A stretch of DNA of 64,000 bases, taken from assembly GCF_008727925.1 (NCBI RefSeq), contig NZ_VTWT01000002.1:496001-560000 (forward strand). Direction: 5' to 3'. Below the pieces are notes generated by a model, which ran no database searches, was not told the origin of the DNA, and saw nothing but the letters and a program-made list of their open reading frames with translations. This stretch comes from Adhaeribacter soli (GTDB lineage Bacteria > Bacteroidota > Bacteroidia > Cytophagales > Hymenobacteraceae). Of the stretch, positions 1 to 7,458 are shown piece by piece; positions within the stretch are counted from its first letter, which is position 1; every line of letters begins with the position of its first letter. The translations under genes and the position numbers were made by a program.

Positions 1-519
1 GTTCGGGGTTAAGCCAATTTCGAAAACGCTATCGGATTGCAAACCAAAGTAATGCGCGGCAGCCGTACCGTTCGGCAAATTCGTATCGAGCACCATAATG
101 CCCGCGTGCGACGCTCCCAACCCAATTTCATCTTCCGCACAGATCATTCCTTCGGAAGCTGCGCCGCGAATTTTCGATTTCTTAATTTTGAACGGTTCCC
201 CGGAAGCCGGGAATAATTCCGCGCCTACGGTTGCTACCACCACTTTCTGGCCGGCTGCTACGTTCGGGGCGCCGCACACGATCTGGGACGGTTCCGCTTC
301 GCCAATGTCCACGGTGGTAATGCTCAGTTTATCGGCATCCGGGTGTTTTTCGCAGGTCAGCACTTCGCCGATCACGATTCCCTGTAAGCCGCCTTTAATG
401 CGGTCGTATTGTTCAATTCCTTCCACTTCCAGGCCCGCGCCGGTCAGCAAAGCGCCAATTTCTTCGGCAAGTTTATCGGTAGAAATGAATTGTTTAAGCC
501 ACTCGTATGATATCAGCAT
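1..519 (-). CDS. pheT: Phenylalanine--tRNA ligase beta subunit, N-terminal part (gene runs off the window)
   Basis: Translation of the minus strand from the ATG at 517-519 gives 173 residues starting MLISYEWLKQF, the usual beginning of PheT. It then continues through the EMAP-like tRNA-binding OB fold (residues about 40-150), with HPDADKLSITTVDIG, IVCGAPNVAAGQ and SEGMICAEDEIGLG all recognisable. PheT pairs with PheS as a cytosolic heterotetramer that charges tRNA-Phe; this N-terminal fold helps bind tRNA. The active-like B3/B4 editing and B5 domains would lie beyond base 1. A family member is about 800 residues, so roughly a fifth is visible. The family call is firm; the C-terminal end cannot be judged. 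Confidence 0.95.
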   Translation of the reverse strand, partial: MLISYEWLKQFISTDKLAEEIGALLTGAGLEVEGIEQYDRIKGGLQGIVIGEVLTCEKHPDADKLSITTVDIGEAEPSQIVCGAPNVAAGQKVVVATVGAELFPASGEPFKIKKSKIRGAASEGMICAEDEIGLGASHAGIMVLDTNLPNGTAAAHYFGLQSDSVFEIGLTPN

Positions 520-529
520 TTTTTTAGAC

Positions 530-622
530 GCAAGATGTAAGACATAAGATTTAAGACTTTTGAAGCTTTGCTTCTTTGACCAGACAGGAAAATCCTATGT
601 CTTAAGTCTTGTGTCTTAAATC
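530..622. repeat. Inverted pair of degenerate AAGAC-rich repeats between pheT and the DUF1684 gene
   Basis: The left arm (about 530-557) is built of AAGA(C/T)nTAAGA units and the right arm (about 590-622) of their reverse complement, so the pheT 5' flank can fold into a long AT-rich hairpin. Similar low-complexity units are common between genes of this phylum. No function can be assigned. Confidence 0.5.
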
Positions 623-666
623 TGATTAACCCGTAAAATTAGCTATTTCCGCAGAAAATTCCGGTT

Positions 667-1314
667 TTACTTGGTGAAGTTCTTTTCGCCGGCGGGTATT
701 TTTATGGGCAGGCGGTTTTCTTTTGGCGGTACCGGGCAGTTGTATTCGGCATTGTAGGCGCAGAAAGGATTGTAGGCTTTATTGAAATCTACCTCGATGC
801 CGGCGGCATTTGGTCTGGGCATGGGCAGGTCTAAAAAGCGGCCGCCGCCGTAGGTTTCGAAGCCGTTGGTTCTATCGGTAAAGGGTACGAAAAGCTTGGG
901 TGTGCCTTCTTCGTTTACTTTTTTGAACAACGTGAGTTCGTAGGGTTTATCGTCTACTTCGAAGGTGGCTTTACCGAATTTCAGGTAGGCTTCCGGTTCG
1001 CCACCGGTCATTTGCATGGGGTAGGTTTCCGGGTTTTCGTACACTTCTAGGTCGGCTAAGAATTTGTAATCCGGATTGGTCGGGAAGTAATCGAGGCTGT
1101 CGAATTTGGGACGCAGGGCTTCATCTAAGGGCGAATTGCGGCCTTTGAATTCGCGGTTTTTATCCCGGCGCACTTTCTGGATGCTTTGCAGGTACTGACT
1201 ATTGTTGAAGATCAGATCGCTGAGGAAATAAACGGCTATTACGCCCAGGCCTAGCAAGATGATCCAGGTTTTTAAGCTTAAACGCATACGGTTTCGGAGA
1301 ATGGGTTCAGGCAA
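667..1314 (-). CDS. DUF1684 family protein, membrane-anchored
   Basis: The protein has 215 residues from the first ATG; a second ATG at codon 10 (base 1287) begins MRLSLKTWIILLG, a more natural start directly before the single N-terminal transmembrane helix (about residues 12-32). The rest matches the DUF1684 pattern: FGKATFEVDGK-like strand, a VPFTDRTNG segment, GGGRFLDL and the C-terminal block YNPFCAYNAEYNCPVPPKEN followed by LPIKIPAGEK. The function of DUF1684 is not established; members are membrane or envelope associated. It lies between pheT and radC on the same strand, separated from radC by palindromic repeats, so a shared transcript is doubtful. The start could be 1314 or 1287. Confidence 0.88.
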   Translation of the reverse strand: MPEPILRNRMRLSLKTWIILLGLGVIAVYFLSDLIFNNSQYLQSIQKVRRDKNREFKGRNSPLDEALRPKFDSLDYFPTNPDYKFLADLEVYENPETYPMQMTGGEPEAYLKFGKATFEVDDKPYELTLFKKVNEEGTPKLFVPFTDRTNGFETYGGGRFLDLPMPRPNAAGIEVDFNKAYNPFCAYNAEYNCPVPPKENRLPIKIPAGEKNFTK

Positions 1315-1338
1315 AGATACGGGTTTTACCCCACCCTG

Positions 1339-1481
1339 CCCTCCCCTAAAAACAGGGGAGGGTTCAAAAACGTAGCGCAGGGTTTAAACCCTGCGCTACG
1401 TTTCAAATTTAAAAGCCCTGTCTCTTCTAGAATTTCTTAAATCCTGTCCAATAAAAAGCCCTCCCCTGAATTAGGGGAGGG
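1339..1481. repeat. Pair of CCCTCCCCT/AGGGGAGGG hairpins around a central palindrome
   Basis: Two hairpins with the same 9-base arms, CCCTCCCCT and AGGGGAGGG, occur at 1339-1362 (loop AAAAAC) and 1459-1481 (loop GAATT). A related hairpin with arms CCCCTCCTT/AAGGAGGGG lies at 5942-5962. They are short interspersed palindromes, and the second sits just after the radC stop, where it could also end transcription, though no long T tract follows. Confidence 0.65.
1368..1403. repeat. Perfect 36-bp palindrome with GTAGCGCAGGG arms
   Basis: Bases 1368-1385 are exactly complementary to 1386-1403, giving an 18-bp arm palindrome with no spacer and a central TTTAAA. The same GTAGCGCAGGG core forms the terminal inverted repeats of the 238-bp element at 51028-51265, so the two are probably a short and a long form of one repeat family. 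Confidence 0.8.
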
Positions 1482-1491
1482 TTGGCTGGGG

Positions 1492-2211
1492 TCACAGCAA
1501 CCCTTCATCGGCAAAGCTGTAGTAATCGTTGTCGGTGAAAATGATGTGATCTAAAACCGGCAGGTCGAATAGTAAACCAGCTTCTTTTACTTTTTTGGTG
1601 AGGGAAATATCGGCGGCGCTGGGTTTGGTGTTGCCGGATGGGTGATTGTGCACCAGGATAATGGAACTGGCTAAATTCTCTAAAGCGTGTTTGAAGATGA
1701 TCTTCGGGTCGGCTACGGTGCCGGCCACGCCGCCGCTGCTGATGCAGATCTTTTTCATGACCACGTTGGCGCGATTCAGTAAAATGATCCAGAATTCTTC
1801 GTGCGGCAGGTCGAGCAGGTGCGGTTTAATGTAGTTGTAAATATCGGTGCTGCAGGTAATTGTGGTGCGGGCAGCAGCAGCCGTTTCCTTTCTTCTCCGG
1901 CCTAATTCCAATGCGCTCACAATGGTTATGGCTTTGGCTTCGCCGATGCCGTCGAATTTGGTGAGCTCTTTAACCGAAAGCTTGGCCAAGGCATTCAGGT
2001 CGTTGCCTACCCCGTTCATGATCAGTTTCCCAACGTCTACAGCGGTAAGCTTGGTGGTACCGGAACCGATCAGAATCCCAATTAATTCGGCATCACTTAA
2101 AGCGGCTTTGCCTTTGAGCAGGAGCTTTTCGCGCGGACGGTCGTCTTCGGCCCAGCTTTTAATACCTAAAGTGGGGGTGTAAGCATTTACTTGTAAGAGG
2201 TTTTCAGCCAT
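1492..2211 (-). CDS. radC: RadC family JAB-domain protein
   Basis: The 239-residue protein has the RadC/UPF0758 architecture. An N-terminal helix-hairpin-helix region (about 10-100) includes LTKFDGIGEAKA near residue 83. A C-terminal JAB/MPN metallo-domain (about 118-239) has HNHPSGNTKPSAAD, giving His188, His190, Ser192 and Asp201 as the expected zinc ligands, and it ends in LDHIIF. Length is typical. Despite the historical name, a direct DNA repair role for RadC is not settled; the fold predicts a metalloprotease or deubiquitinase-like hydrolase. Its leader of about 140 bases is shared with the divergent gene at 2350. Confidence 0.95.
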   Translation of the reverse strand: MAENLLQVNAYTPTLGIKSWAEDDRPREKLLLKGKAALSDAELIGILIGSGTTKLTAVDVGKLIMNGVGNDLNALAKLSVKELTKFDGIGEAKAITIVSALELGRRRKETAAAARTTITCSTDIYNYIKPHLLDLPHEEFWIILLNRANVVMKKICISSGGVAGTVADPKIIFKHALENLASSIILVHNHPSGNTKPSAADISLTKKVKEAGLLFDLPVLDHIIFTDNDYYSFADEGLL

Positions 2212-2349
2212 AAAAACACTACACTAATTGTTATAAGATATTTCGCTTCGTAAATGCATTCGGTGGCAAATAAGTTCACGAAACATCATGAACCAGGCAG
2301 GCTGCCTCGCGTATTCAGGCTATCTTATGGGTTTTAGCTTCAGCAGGGA

Positions 2350-3600
2350 ATGTCATCGAAATTCTTCTATCTTCTTGTAGTCAGTGCATTGCTTTTCCTG
2401 ATCGACTTTTATGTTTTTCAGGCGGTACGCTTGGCCTGCCAGAACTTTTCTGCCGGCGTGCAGCGCGGCATTTTTTCTTTTTACTGGCTTCTTTATGTGG
2501 TAACCGCAATTACCTTTATCCTGGCTTCACTTACCCGGGGCACGCCGCCGACGCCCTTTAAAACTTACCTGGCCAGCTGCCTGCTGATCTTTTTTTCCTT
2601 CAAGCTGGTGGTTGTGGTTTTCCTGCTGCTCGACGATGTTAGCCGGCTCGTGCGATTCATTGCAGCTAAAATCACGGCGGAACCGGCAGCAGATTCGGAA
2701 GGAATTAAAATTCCGCGGAGCGAATTTCTGAGCAAGCTGGGTTTACTGGCCGGCGCGATACCGTTTACCGCGCTTATATACGGCATGGTAAAAGGGGCAT
2801 TTCAGTACCAGGTAAAGAAAGTAGTCATAAAAGCTCCGAACCTGCCGGCCGGATTTCATGGCTTTAAAATGGTGCAGATCTCCGACCTGCATACGGGCAG
2901 TTTCCGCAACGATGGCCCATTACGAAGGGCGGTAAGCATCATCAATAACCTGGAAGCCGATATTGTTTGTTTTACCGGCGACCTGGTGAACAACGTTGCC
3001 GATGAGGTGCAGCCTTACATTCCGGTGCTGGGGCAGATCCGGGGAAAAATGGGGATATTTTCGGTTTTAGGAAACCACGATTACGGCGATTATGTGAGCT
3101 GGGACACCCGCACGGCGAAGCTCGAAAATCTGGAACGGCTCAAAAATTCGTATGCCCGCATGGGCTGGCGGCTGCTGATGAACGAGCACATTCCGCTGGA
3201 ACGAAATGGTGACCAGATCGCGCTGCTGGGCATCGAGAACTGGGGCATGCGGGCAGGTTTCCCGAAATACGGCAAAATGTATAAGGCTTACCCGGGAAGC
3301 GAAAAATACCCGTTCAAAGTGCTGCTTTCGCACGATCCTTCGCACTGGGACGGGGAAGTGAACCTGAAATACCCGGACATCGACCTGATGATCTCGGGCC
3401 ATACGCACGGCATGCAGTTCGGCGTGAACCTGCCCGGTTTTAAATGGAGCCCGGTGCAATACGTGTACAAGCAATGGTCGGGATTATATAAGAAGGGCAG
3501 CCAGCATCTGTACGTGAACGTTGGACTGGGTTTTCTGGGATACCCGGGAAGGGTTGGGTTTCTGCCGGAAATCACCTTGTTCGAGTTTCAGAGGGCCTAA
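2350..3600 (+). CDS. Membrane-anchored metallophosphoesterase (YkuE/YaeI type)
   Basis: The 416-residue protein starts with three or four hydrophobic helices (about 5-25, 38-60, 70-95, 133-150), then a calcineurin-like phosphoesterase domain from about residue 165. All five metal-binding motifs are visible: ISDLHTG, FTGDLVNN, LGNHDYGDY, LLSHDPSHWD and ISGHTHGMQFG. Relatives include UDP-diacylglucosamine pyrophosphatase-like and lipid A-linked enzymes; the substrate cannot be told from sequence. The catalytic side would face the cytoplasm or periplasm depending on topology. The gene ends at TAA 85 bases before a small lipoprotein on the same strand. Confidence 0.92.
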   Translation: MSSKFFYLLVVSALLFLIDFYVFQAVRLACQNFSAGVQRGIFSFYWLLYVVTAITFILASLTRGTPPTPFKTYLASCLLIFFSFKLVVVVFLLLDDVSRLVRFIAAKITAEPAADSEGIKIPRSEFLSKLGLLAGAIPFTALIYGMVKGAFQYQVKKVVIKAPNLPAGFHGFKMVQISDLHTGSFRNDGPLRRAVSIINNLEADIVCFTGDLVNNVADEVQPYIPVLGQIRGKMGIFSVLGNHDYGDYVSWDTRTAKLENLERLKNSYARMGWRLLMNEHIPLERNGDQIALLGIENWGMRAGFPKYGKMYKAYPGSEKYPFKVLLSHDPSHWDGEVNLKYPDIDLMISGHTHGMQFGVNLPGFKWSPVQYVYKQWSGLYKKGSQHLYVNVGLGFLGYPGRVGFLPEITLFEFQRA

Positions 3601-3684
3601 CGAAAAAGTACAAAATACAACAATACCACAGCCGGTTGCGTAAGTAGCGCTACGATATCATTCTCAAACTCAATCTTTAAAACT

Positions 3685-3969
3685 ATGAAAAAGCTGTTTT
3701 TAATCATATTCGGGGCGGCGGCCTTCACCTTCCAATCCTGCATTGGCAAAGACAGCACCGCTGATAAAGACAACGTTATTGACGATGGTATGGAGACTTC
3801 GGAAAACACCCTAGGAACCGGCAGTACACGACCAAGCGATGTGCACGGCGAACAGGCGCGTAAACCTTTAAAAAGTTCTACTACCGAGGGGTTCGACACC
3901 GTTAATACCGAAATGGGCAAAAAACCTATTGAAACCGGAATAACGCCGGGCAATGAAAAAGAAAGATAA
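3685..3969 (+). CDS. Small lipoprotein of unknown function
   Basis: The protein has 94 residues with a clear lipoprotein signal: MKKLFLIIFGAAAFTFQSC, where Cys19 would be lipidated. The mature part is polar and probably disordered, rich in Thr, Glu, Gly and Lys, with no recognisable domain. The next gene at 4130 is another lipoprotein with a similar charged low-complexity style, so the two may share an envelope role; this is inference from position only. Confidence 0.75.
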   Translation: MKKLFLIIFGAAAFTFQSCIGKDSTADKDNVIDDGMETSENTLGTGSTRPSDVHGEQARKPLKSSTTEGFDTVNTEMGKKPIETGITPGNEKER

Positions 3970-4129
3970 AGGTTAACCAGGTCAACCTGACCCTTAAAAA
4001 GCAGACCATCCGGAGAAGAAATAAAACTGACTTTTTCCCTGATTTTGATACCCTTTCTCTGCTTGCCGGCGTAGGCTGAGCAATTGCGTTGCCTTTAATT
4101 CCTTCACAAAACTAAATCAGCATAAAATT

Positions 4130-4771
4130 ATGAAAAAGATCATGTTCCTTGCCTGTTGCTTCGGCGCTTTGTCGCTGGCTTCGTGCAGTAAAACTGAAAA
4201 AAAAGAAACTGAAACCGTTATTGTTACTGAAAATACCGATGCCGAAATCGGCATGGCCCGCAACGATGCTTTTTACCGCGAACGGGCAGGGCAAGTAACC
4301 AGCCAGATGGCGAGCGACCTGAAATTCGACAACGATACTTCCACCCAGAACCATATTGAGGATGTGTATTATAACCGGGCCAAACGCCGCAACGAAGTCC
4401 GGGAACGCTACCGCAACGACACGACTGGCATGTACGTTGAAATGAAGCAGATAGACCTGGATACGGACAAAGAATTTCAGTCGATCCTGAAGCCGGAGCA
4501 ATACGAGGTTTTTGAAGCGCGTCGCACCACGTATTACGGCGGCTTCGAGGAAGCCGATACGCCAAGCCCGGGCTACCGCGATACTTCCGGTTCGGTCACG
4601 AACCCGAACGCCGGAACTGCGGGCACTCCCCTATCGCCTAATGCCAAGGTAAAAACCAAAACCGAAAAAGACGGCGATACCAAAACCGAAATAGAAGACG
4701 GCAAAACTGAAACCAAGATAAAATCGGAAGCCGACGGGGATGCCAAAGTAAAATCACGGACGAAGGAATAA
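4130..4771 (+). CDS. Lipoprotein with charged repetitive tail
   Basis: The protein has 213 residues; MKKIMFLACCFGALSLASC ends in a lipobox with Cys19. A middle helical region (about 45-135) has VRERYRNDTTG and LKPEQYEVFEARR, which loosely recall periplasmic helical proteins with Spy/CpxP-like character, but no family can be named. The last 50 residues are a Lys/Glu/Asp/Thr low-complexity tail with repeated K(T/V)K and DGD units. An intrinsic terminator follows 40 bases after the stop. Confidence 0.8.
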   Translation: MKKIMFLACCFGALSLASCSKTEKKETETVIVTENTDAEIGMARNDAFYRERAGQVTSQMASDLKFDNDTSTQNHIEDVYYNRAKRRNEVRERYRNDTTGMYVEMKQIDLDTDKEFQSILKPEQYEVFEARRTTYYGGFEEADTPSPGYRDTSGSVTNPNAGTAGTPLSPNAKVKTKTEKDGDTKTEIEDGKTETKIKSEADGDAKVKSRTKE

Positions 4772-4811
4772 AGCAAAATAATTATGCTGTTATACCCGTT
4801 TAGAAAAAAAG

Positions 4812-4840
4812 GCCTGCACTTTAAAGGTGCGGGCTTTTTT
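4812..4840 (+). terminator. Intrinsic terminator after the 4130 lipoprotein
   Basis: GCCTGCACT at 4812-4820 pairs with GGTGCGGGC at 4826-4834 around the loop TTAAA, giving a 9-bp stem with G-U pairs, and is followed by six T residues. Confidence 0.8.
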
Positions 4841-4901
4841 GTGAAACAGGCCGGCTGTTTTTCTTCCTAAAACTACCGTTTCAAGGCTTCAAGATAATCC
4901 G

Positions 4902-4909
4902 TACTTTTG
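4902..4909 (+). promoter_or_regulatory. Candidate minus-7 box TACTTTTG next to the 4913 start
   Basis: TACTTTTG fits the Bacteroidota TAnnTTTG minus-7 element and lies only three bases before the chosen ATG at 4913, which would give a transcript with little or no leader. There is no convincing TTG about 20 bases upstream, so support is weak. Confidence 0.3.
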
Positions 4910-4912
4910 TAT

Positions 4913-5548
4913 ATGCTGCGTTTCCTGGTTTGTATCTGTTTTCTGGTAATGGCTGGCCAGGGGTTTGGGCAAACCCAAAAGCCTGCGGTTACTATCAGCG
5001 GCCGGGTGGTTGCAGACAGTACCCTGGCTCCCTTGCAGGGCGTTTCGATAGTGGCCCGCCCCAGCCGTTTCGGGACCATAAGCCAGGCAAACGGCGCTTT
5101 CCAGTTAAAGGCCAATCCCGGCGATACACTTGTTTTCAGTTCCGTGGGCTTTGAAAATGGCAGGTACGTGGTTACCCAAAGCCCGAACCAGGTAATAAAA
5201 GTGGTGCTGAAGGAAAAAAGTACCTTGCTCAAAGAAGTGGAAGTTTCTACCCGCCCTTCGGCCGAAAAAATTAACCGGGCCTTGCGCAATATGAAACGTC
5301 CTCCGGAACCAGACCCGATAAAAGCCCCGCCACCGGCCAAACCGCTCATTGCAGAAAAACCTACCGTCGAAATAAAACCTGCCGCTTTCAGTAATCCTGC
5401 CTCGTTCCTGTATGAAAAATATTCGCGCGAAGGAAAGGAACGGCAGAAAATGGAGGAGATCCAGCAGGCTAAAAAGGATTCGGCTTCGCGGAAGAAAGAA
5501 GCGGAATATGATAAGTTGTTCTTAGACCGGAACAAGCCGTTTAAGTAA
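4913..5548 (+). CDS. Carboxypeptidase-like regulatory domain protein (CarboxypepD_reg-like), secreted
   Basis: From the ATG at 4913 the product is 211 residues with a signal peptide MLRFLVCICFLVMAGQGFGQ. A beta-sandwich follows (about 25-115) of the type found before TonB-dependent receptors: ISGRVVADSTLAPLQGVSIV, then GTISQANGAFQL, GDTLVFSSVGFE and VVLKEKSTLLKEVEV. Unlike SusC-type receptors there is no plug or barrel; the rest is a Pro-rich stretch (about 125-160) and a charged helical tail. Stand-alone proteins of this kind are common in the phylum and of unknown role in the envelope. An upstream in-frame TTG at 4907 is an alternative start. Confidence 0.85.
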   Translation: MLRFLVCICFLVMAGQGFGQTQKPAVTISGRVVADSTLAPLQGVSIVARPSRFGTISQANGAFQLKANPGDTLVFSSVGFENGRYVVTQSPNQVIKVVLKEKSTLLKEVEVSTRPSAEKINRALRNMKRPPEPDPIKAPPPAKPLIAEKPTVEIKPAAFSNPASFLYEKYSREGKERQKMEEIQQAKKDSASRKKEAEYDKLFLDRNKPFK

Positions 5549-5610
5549 TATTTTACTGCAGGCTTTTAGGTTGAATTCTGCTTAAACTGTAGAATTACGC
5601 TAAATTATTT

Positions 5611-5704
5611 TGTCATTCTGAACGATCGTCAAGAGCCTTGTCGGAATTTAGTAATATCTATTCTACTGAGAGCCGACGAGGTCCTTCGCTGTGCTCAGGA
5701 TGAC
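5611..5704. repeat. GTCATTCTG/ATGAC inverted element, copy 1
   Basis: It begins TGTCATTCTGAACGA and ends TGCTCAGGATGACG, with inner arms such as CCTTGTCGG and CCGACGAGG that can pair. The tail GGATGACGCAATATTT is shared with the copy inside 51028-51265. Other hairpins of the family lie at 18479, 34465 and 34566. Confidence 0.65.
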
Positions 5705-5868
5705 GCAATATTTTCTGCAGTTTCTAATTACGTCATGGGGGAGCAATTGCGAAGAGCCTTGTTAGCTTTTGAACTTCACTGTTTTTTTTCAAGCACATAA
5801 CCTACCGTTTTTCGGTCATTCCGAACGGAGAGAGGGATCTCCTCAAAATAGTAGTGCAGTTTACTTTT

Positions 5869-5897
5869 TTGGCTTAAAAGACTACTGTTTATCTTTG
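5869..5897 (+). promoter_or_regulatory. Candidate promoter about 250 bases upstream of uvsE
   Basis: TATCTTTG at 5890-5897 matches the minus-7 box, with TTG at 5869-5871 and an 18-base spacer serving as the minus-33 element. If used, it would give uvsE a leader of about 245 bases running through the repeats. Confidence 0.35.
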
Positions 5898-6034
5898 TGA
5901 AACTGTTAATGGTGTTTCAAATAAAAAAAGAACCACCCCTGCCCCTCCTTGAAAAGGAGGGGAGCTTTCAAAACATCAAGCTGATACAAAACGCTGACCG
6001 CTCAGAAAGGGAAACAAAATCCTAAAAATTCTGC

Positions 6035-6058
6035 AATTGGCTCCGCCGAACTTCGTTT
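6035..6058 (+). repeat. 24-base interspersed motif, copy 1 (core GGCTCCGCCGAACTTCG)
   Basis: This 24-base string recurs at 13502-13525 (reverse) and 23996-24019 (forward) with no mismatch that I can see. The other two copies sit in a longer shared composite element; this one is flanked only by ATTCTG-type units. Confidence 0.8.
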
Positions 6059-6147
6059 TCTGTTAATTCTGTAAATTCTGATTCAGACAAATTTTTCCTA
6101 AAACAAAACGGGCCGCTCGTGGTTAAAGGAACAACTTTCTTTTTACT

Positions 6148-7038
6148 ATGAAAATCGGTTACCCTTGTATCAACCAAACGCTGGATTGCACTTCTTCTTC
6201 CACTTTCAGATTAGCTTCCTTTACCGAAGAACGTTTTCTGCAGACGGTGGCTTCGAACTTTGCCTGCCTGCAACGCATTCTGCAATATAATGTAGAAAAT
6301 GACCTGCTGTTTTTCCGGATGAGCTCCGACATGGTGCCTTTCGCCTCGCACCGCATTTGTACGGTAGACTGGCAAATGCATTTTAAGGGAACGTTGGAAA
6401 AGATCGGCCGCTACATCAAGAATCATAACCTTCGTATTTCCATGCACCCGGATCAGTTTGTGGTTCTGAATTCGCCGAAACCGGAAATTGTGGAGAACAG
6501 CGTGGCCGAACTGGCTTACCAGTGCGCGGTTATGGATGTAATGCAGCTGGACAGCACGGCGAAACTGCAGATCCACGGCGGAGGCGTTTACGGCGATAAA
6601 CCTTCGGCCATGCAACGCTTTATCCAAACCTATCAGTTACTTCCGGAAAATATAAAGCACCGCCTGGTGGTGGAAAACGACGACCGCTTGTACAGCCTCC
6701 GCGATTGCCTTTACCTGCACGAACAAACCGGCATTCCGATCCTGTTCGATAATTTTCATCATGAATGCCTGAATAACGGCGAACCAATGACGGACGCCTT
6801 GCAAATGGCGGCGGCAACCTGGAAGGAACAGGACGGCGTACCGATGATGGATTACAGTTCTCAGGCCTACGGCCAGCGCAAAGGCAAACACACCGACGAC
6901 ATTGTAGAAGAACTCTTCCGTAATTTCCTGCTCGACCTGGGTGAGCTGGATATGGATATGATGCTTGAGATCAAGAACAAGGAAATAAGTGCGCTGAAAG
7001 CCGTACAGATTGCCCGAGACATGCGATTACTGGTTTAA
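6148..7038 (+). CDS. uvsE: UV damage endonuclease UvsE/UvdE
   Basis: The protein has 296 residues, typical of bacterial UvsE. This TIM-barrel, divalent-metal nuclease nicks DNA 5' to UV photoproducts and other lesions as an alternative to UvrABC. Family landmarks are MKIGYPCIN at the start, FFRMSSDMVPFASH (about 56-68), ISMHPDQFVVLNSP (His100), LQIHGGGVYGDK (His143), LVVENDDR (Glu176), DNFHHE (His204) and MLEIKNKE near the C-terminus; these supply the metal site. It is a single gene, with a small DUF3606 gene 88 bases downstream. A promoter candidate lies about 250 bases upstream. Confidence 0.95.
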   Translation: MKIGYPCINQTLDCTSSSTFRLASFTEERFLQTVASNFACLQRILQYNVENDLLFFRMSSDMVPFASHRICTVDWQMHFKGTLEKIGRYIKNHNLRISMHPDQFVVLNSPKPEIVENSVAELAYQCAVMDVMQLDSTAKLQIHGGGVYGDKPSAMQRFIQTYQLLPENIKHRLVVENDDRLYSLRDCLYLHEQTGIPILFDNFHHECLNNGEPMTDALQMAAATWKEQDGVPMMDYSSQAYGQRKGKHTDDIVEELFRNFLLDLGELDMDMMLEIKNKEISALKAVQIARDMRLLV

Positions 7039-7126
7039 GTACCATTATTATCCGTGAATAGCCATGTAAACGAATAACTGCTGGTACGAAACTTGCGTAT
7101 GGTAGGCAGGATCAATTACTATAATT

Positions 7127-7303
7127 ATGAATACGCATCAGCAGGAGACTTACCGGGAAGAAAACAAACGCATCAGTCTGGAACAAAACTATGAGATCCG
7201 TTACTGGACCAGTACCTTTCATTGCACCAAAGAAGAACTTTGCAAAGCAGTTGGCAAAGTAGGCTCCAGTGTGGAAGCCGTTAGAAGAGAGTTAATGCGC
7301 TAA
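7127..7303 (+). CDS. DUF3606 family small protein
   Basis: This is a short open frame of 58 codons running from ATG at 7127 to TAA at 7301-7303. The product has ISLEQNYEIRYWTSTFHCTK, then EELCKAVGKVGSSVEAVRRELMR, the compact helical pattern of DUF3606 (YWT--F-CT-EEL--AV--VG). The function is unknown; family members are small, often stress-associated and common in proteobacteria and Bacteroidota. No Shine-Dalgarno site is visible, in keeping with the rest of the window. Confidence 0.85.
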   Translation: MNTHQQETYREENKRISLEQNYEIRYWTSTFHCTKEELCKAVGKVGSSVEAVRRELMR

Positions 7304-7458
7304 GCATGCTCACACCCATTCCTTTATAAGTAACAAGACTAAAGTAATCACATAATTTGAAAGTAAACTTGACTGGAGATCATTCTGAATTATAGACTCT
7401 TATGTATTCTTAGTCTAGATACTAATATCCAGATACCAAAGTCCTTTTACTTAATTCT

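Larger units (their letters stand above)
5549..6147. other. Repeat-rich intergenic region before uvsE
   Basis: No coding sequence is evident. The stretch holds a GTCAT/ATGAC inverted element (5611-5704), part of another near 5815, a GC-rich hairpin at 5942-5962, a copy of the GGCTCCGCCGAACTTCG motif (6035-6058), and short runs of ATTCTG(A/T)AA-like units. Confidence 0.6.
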
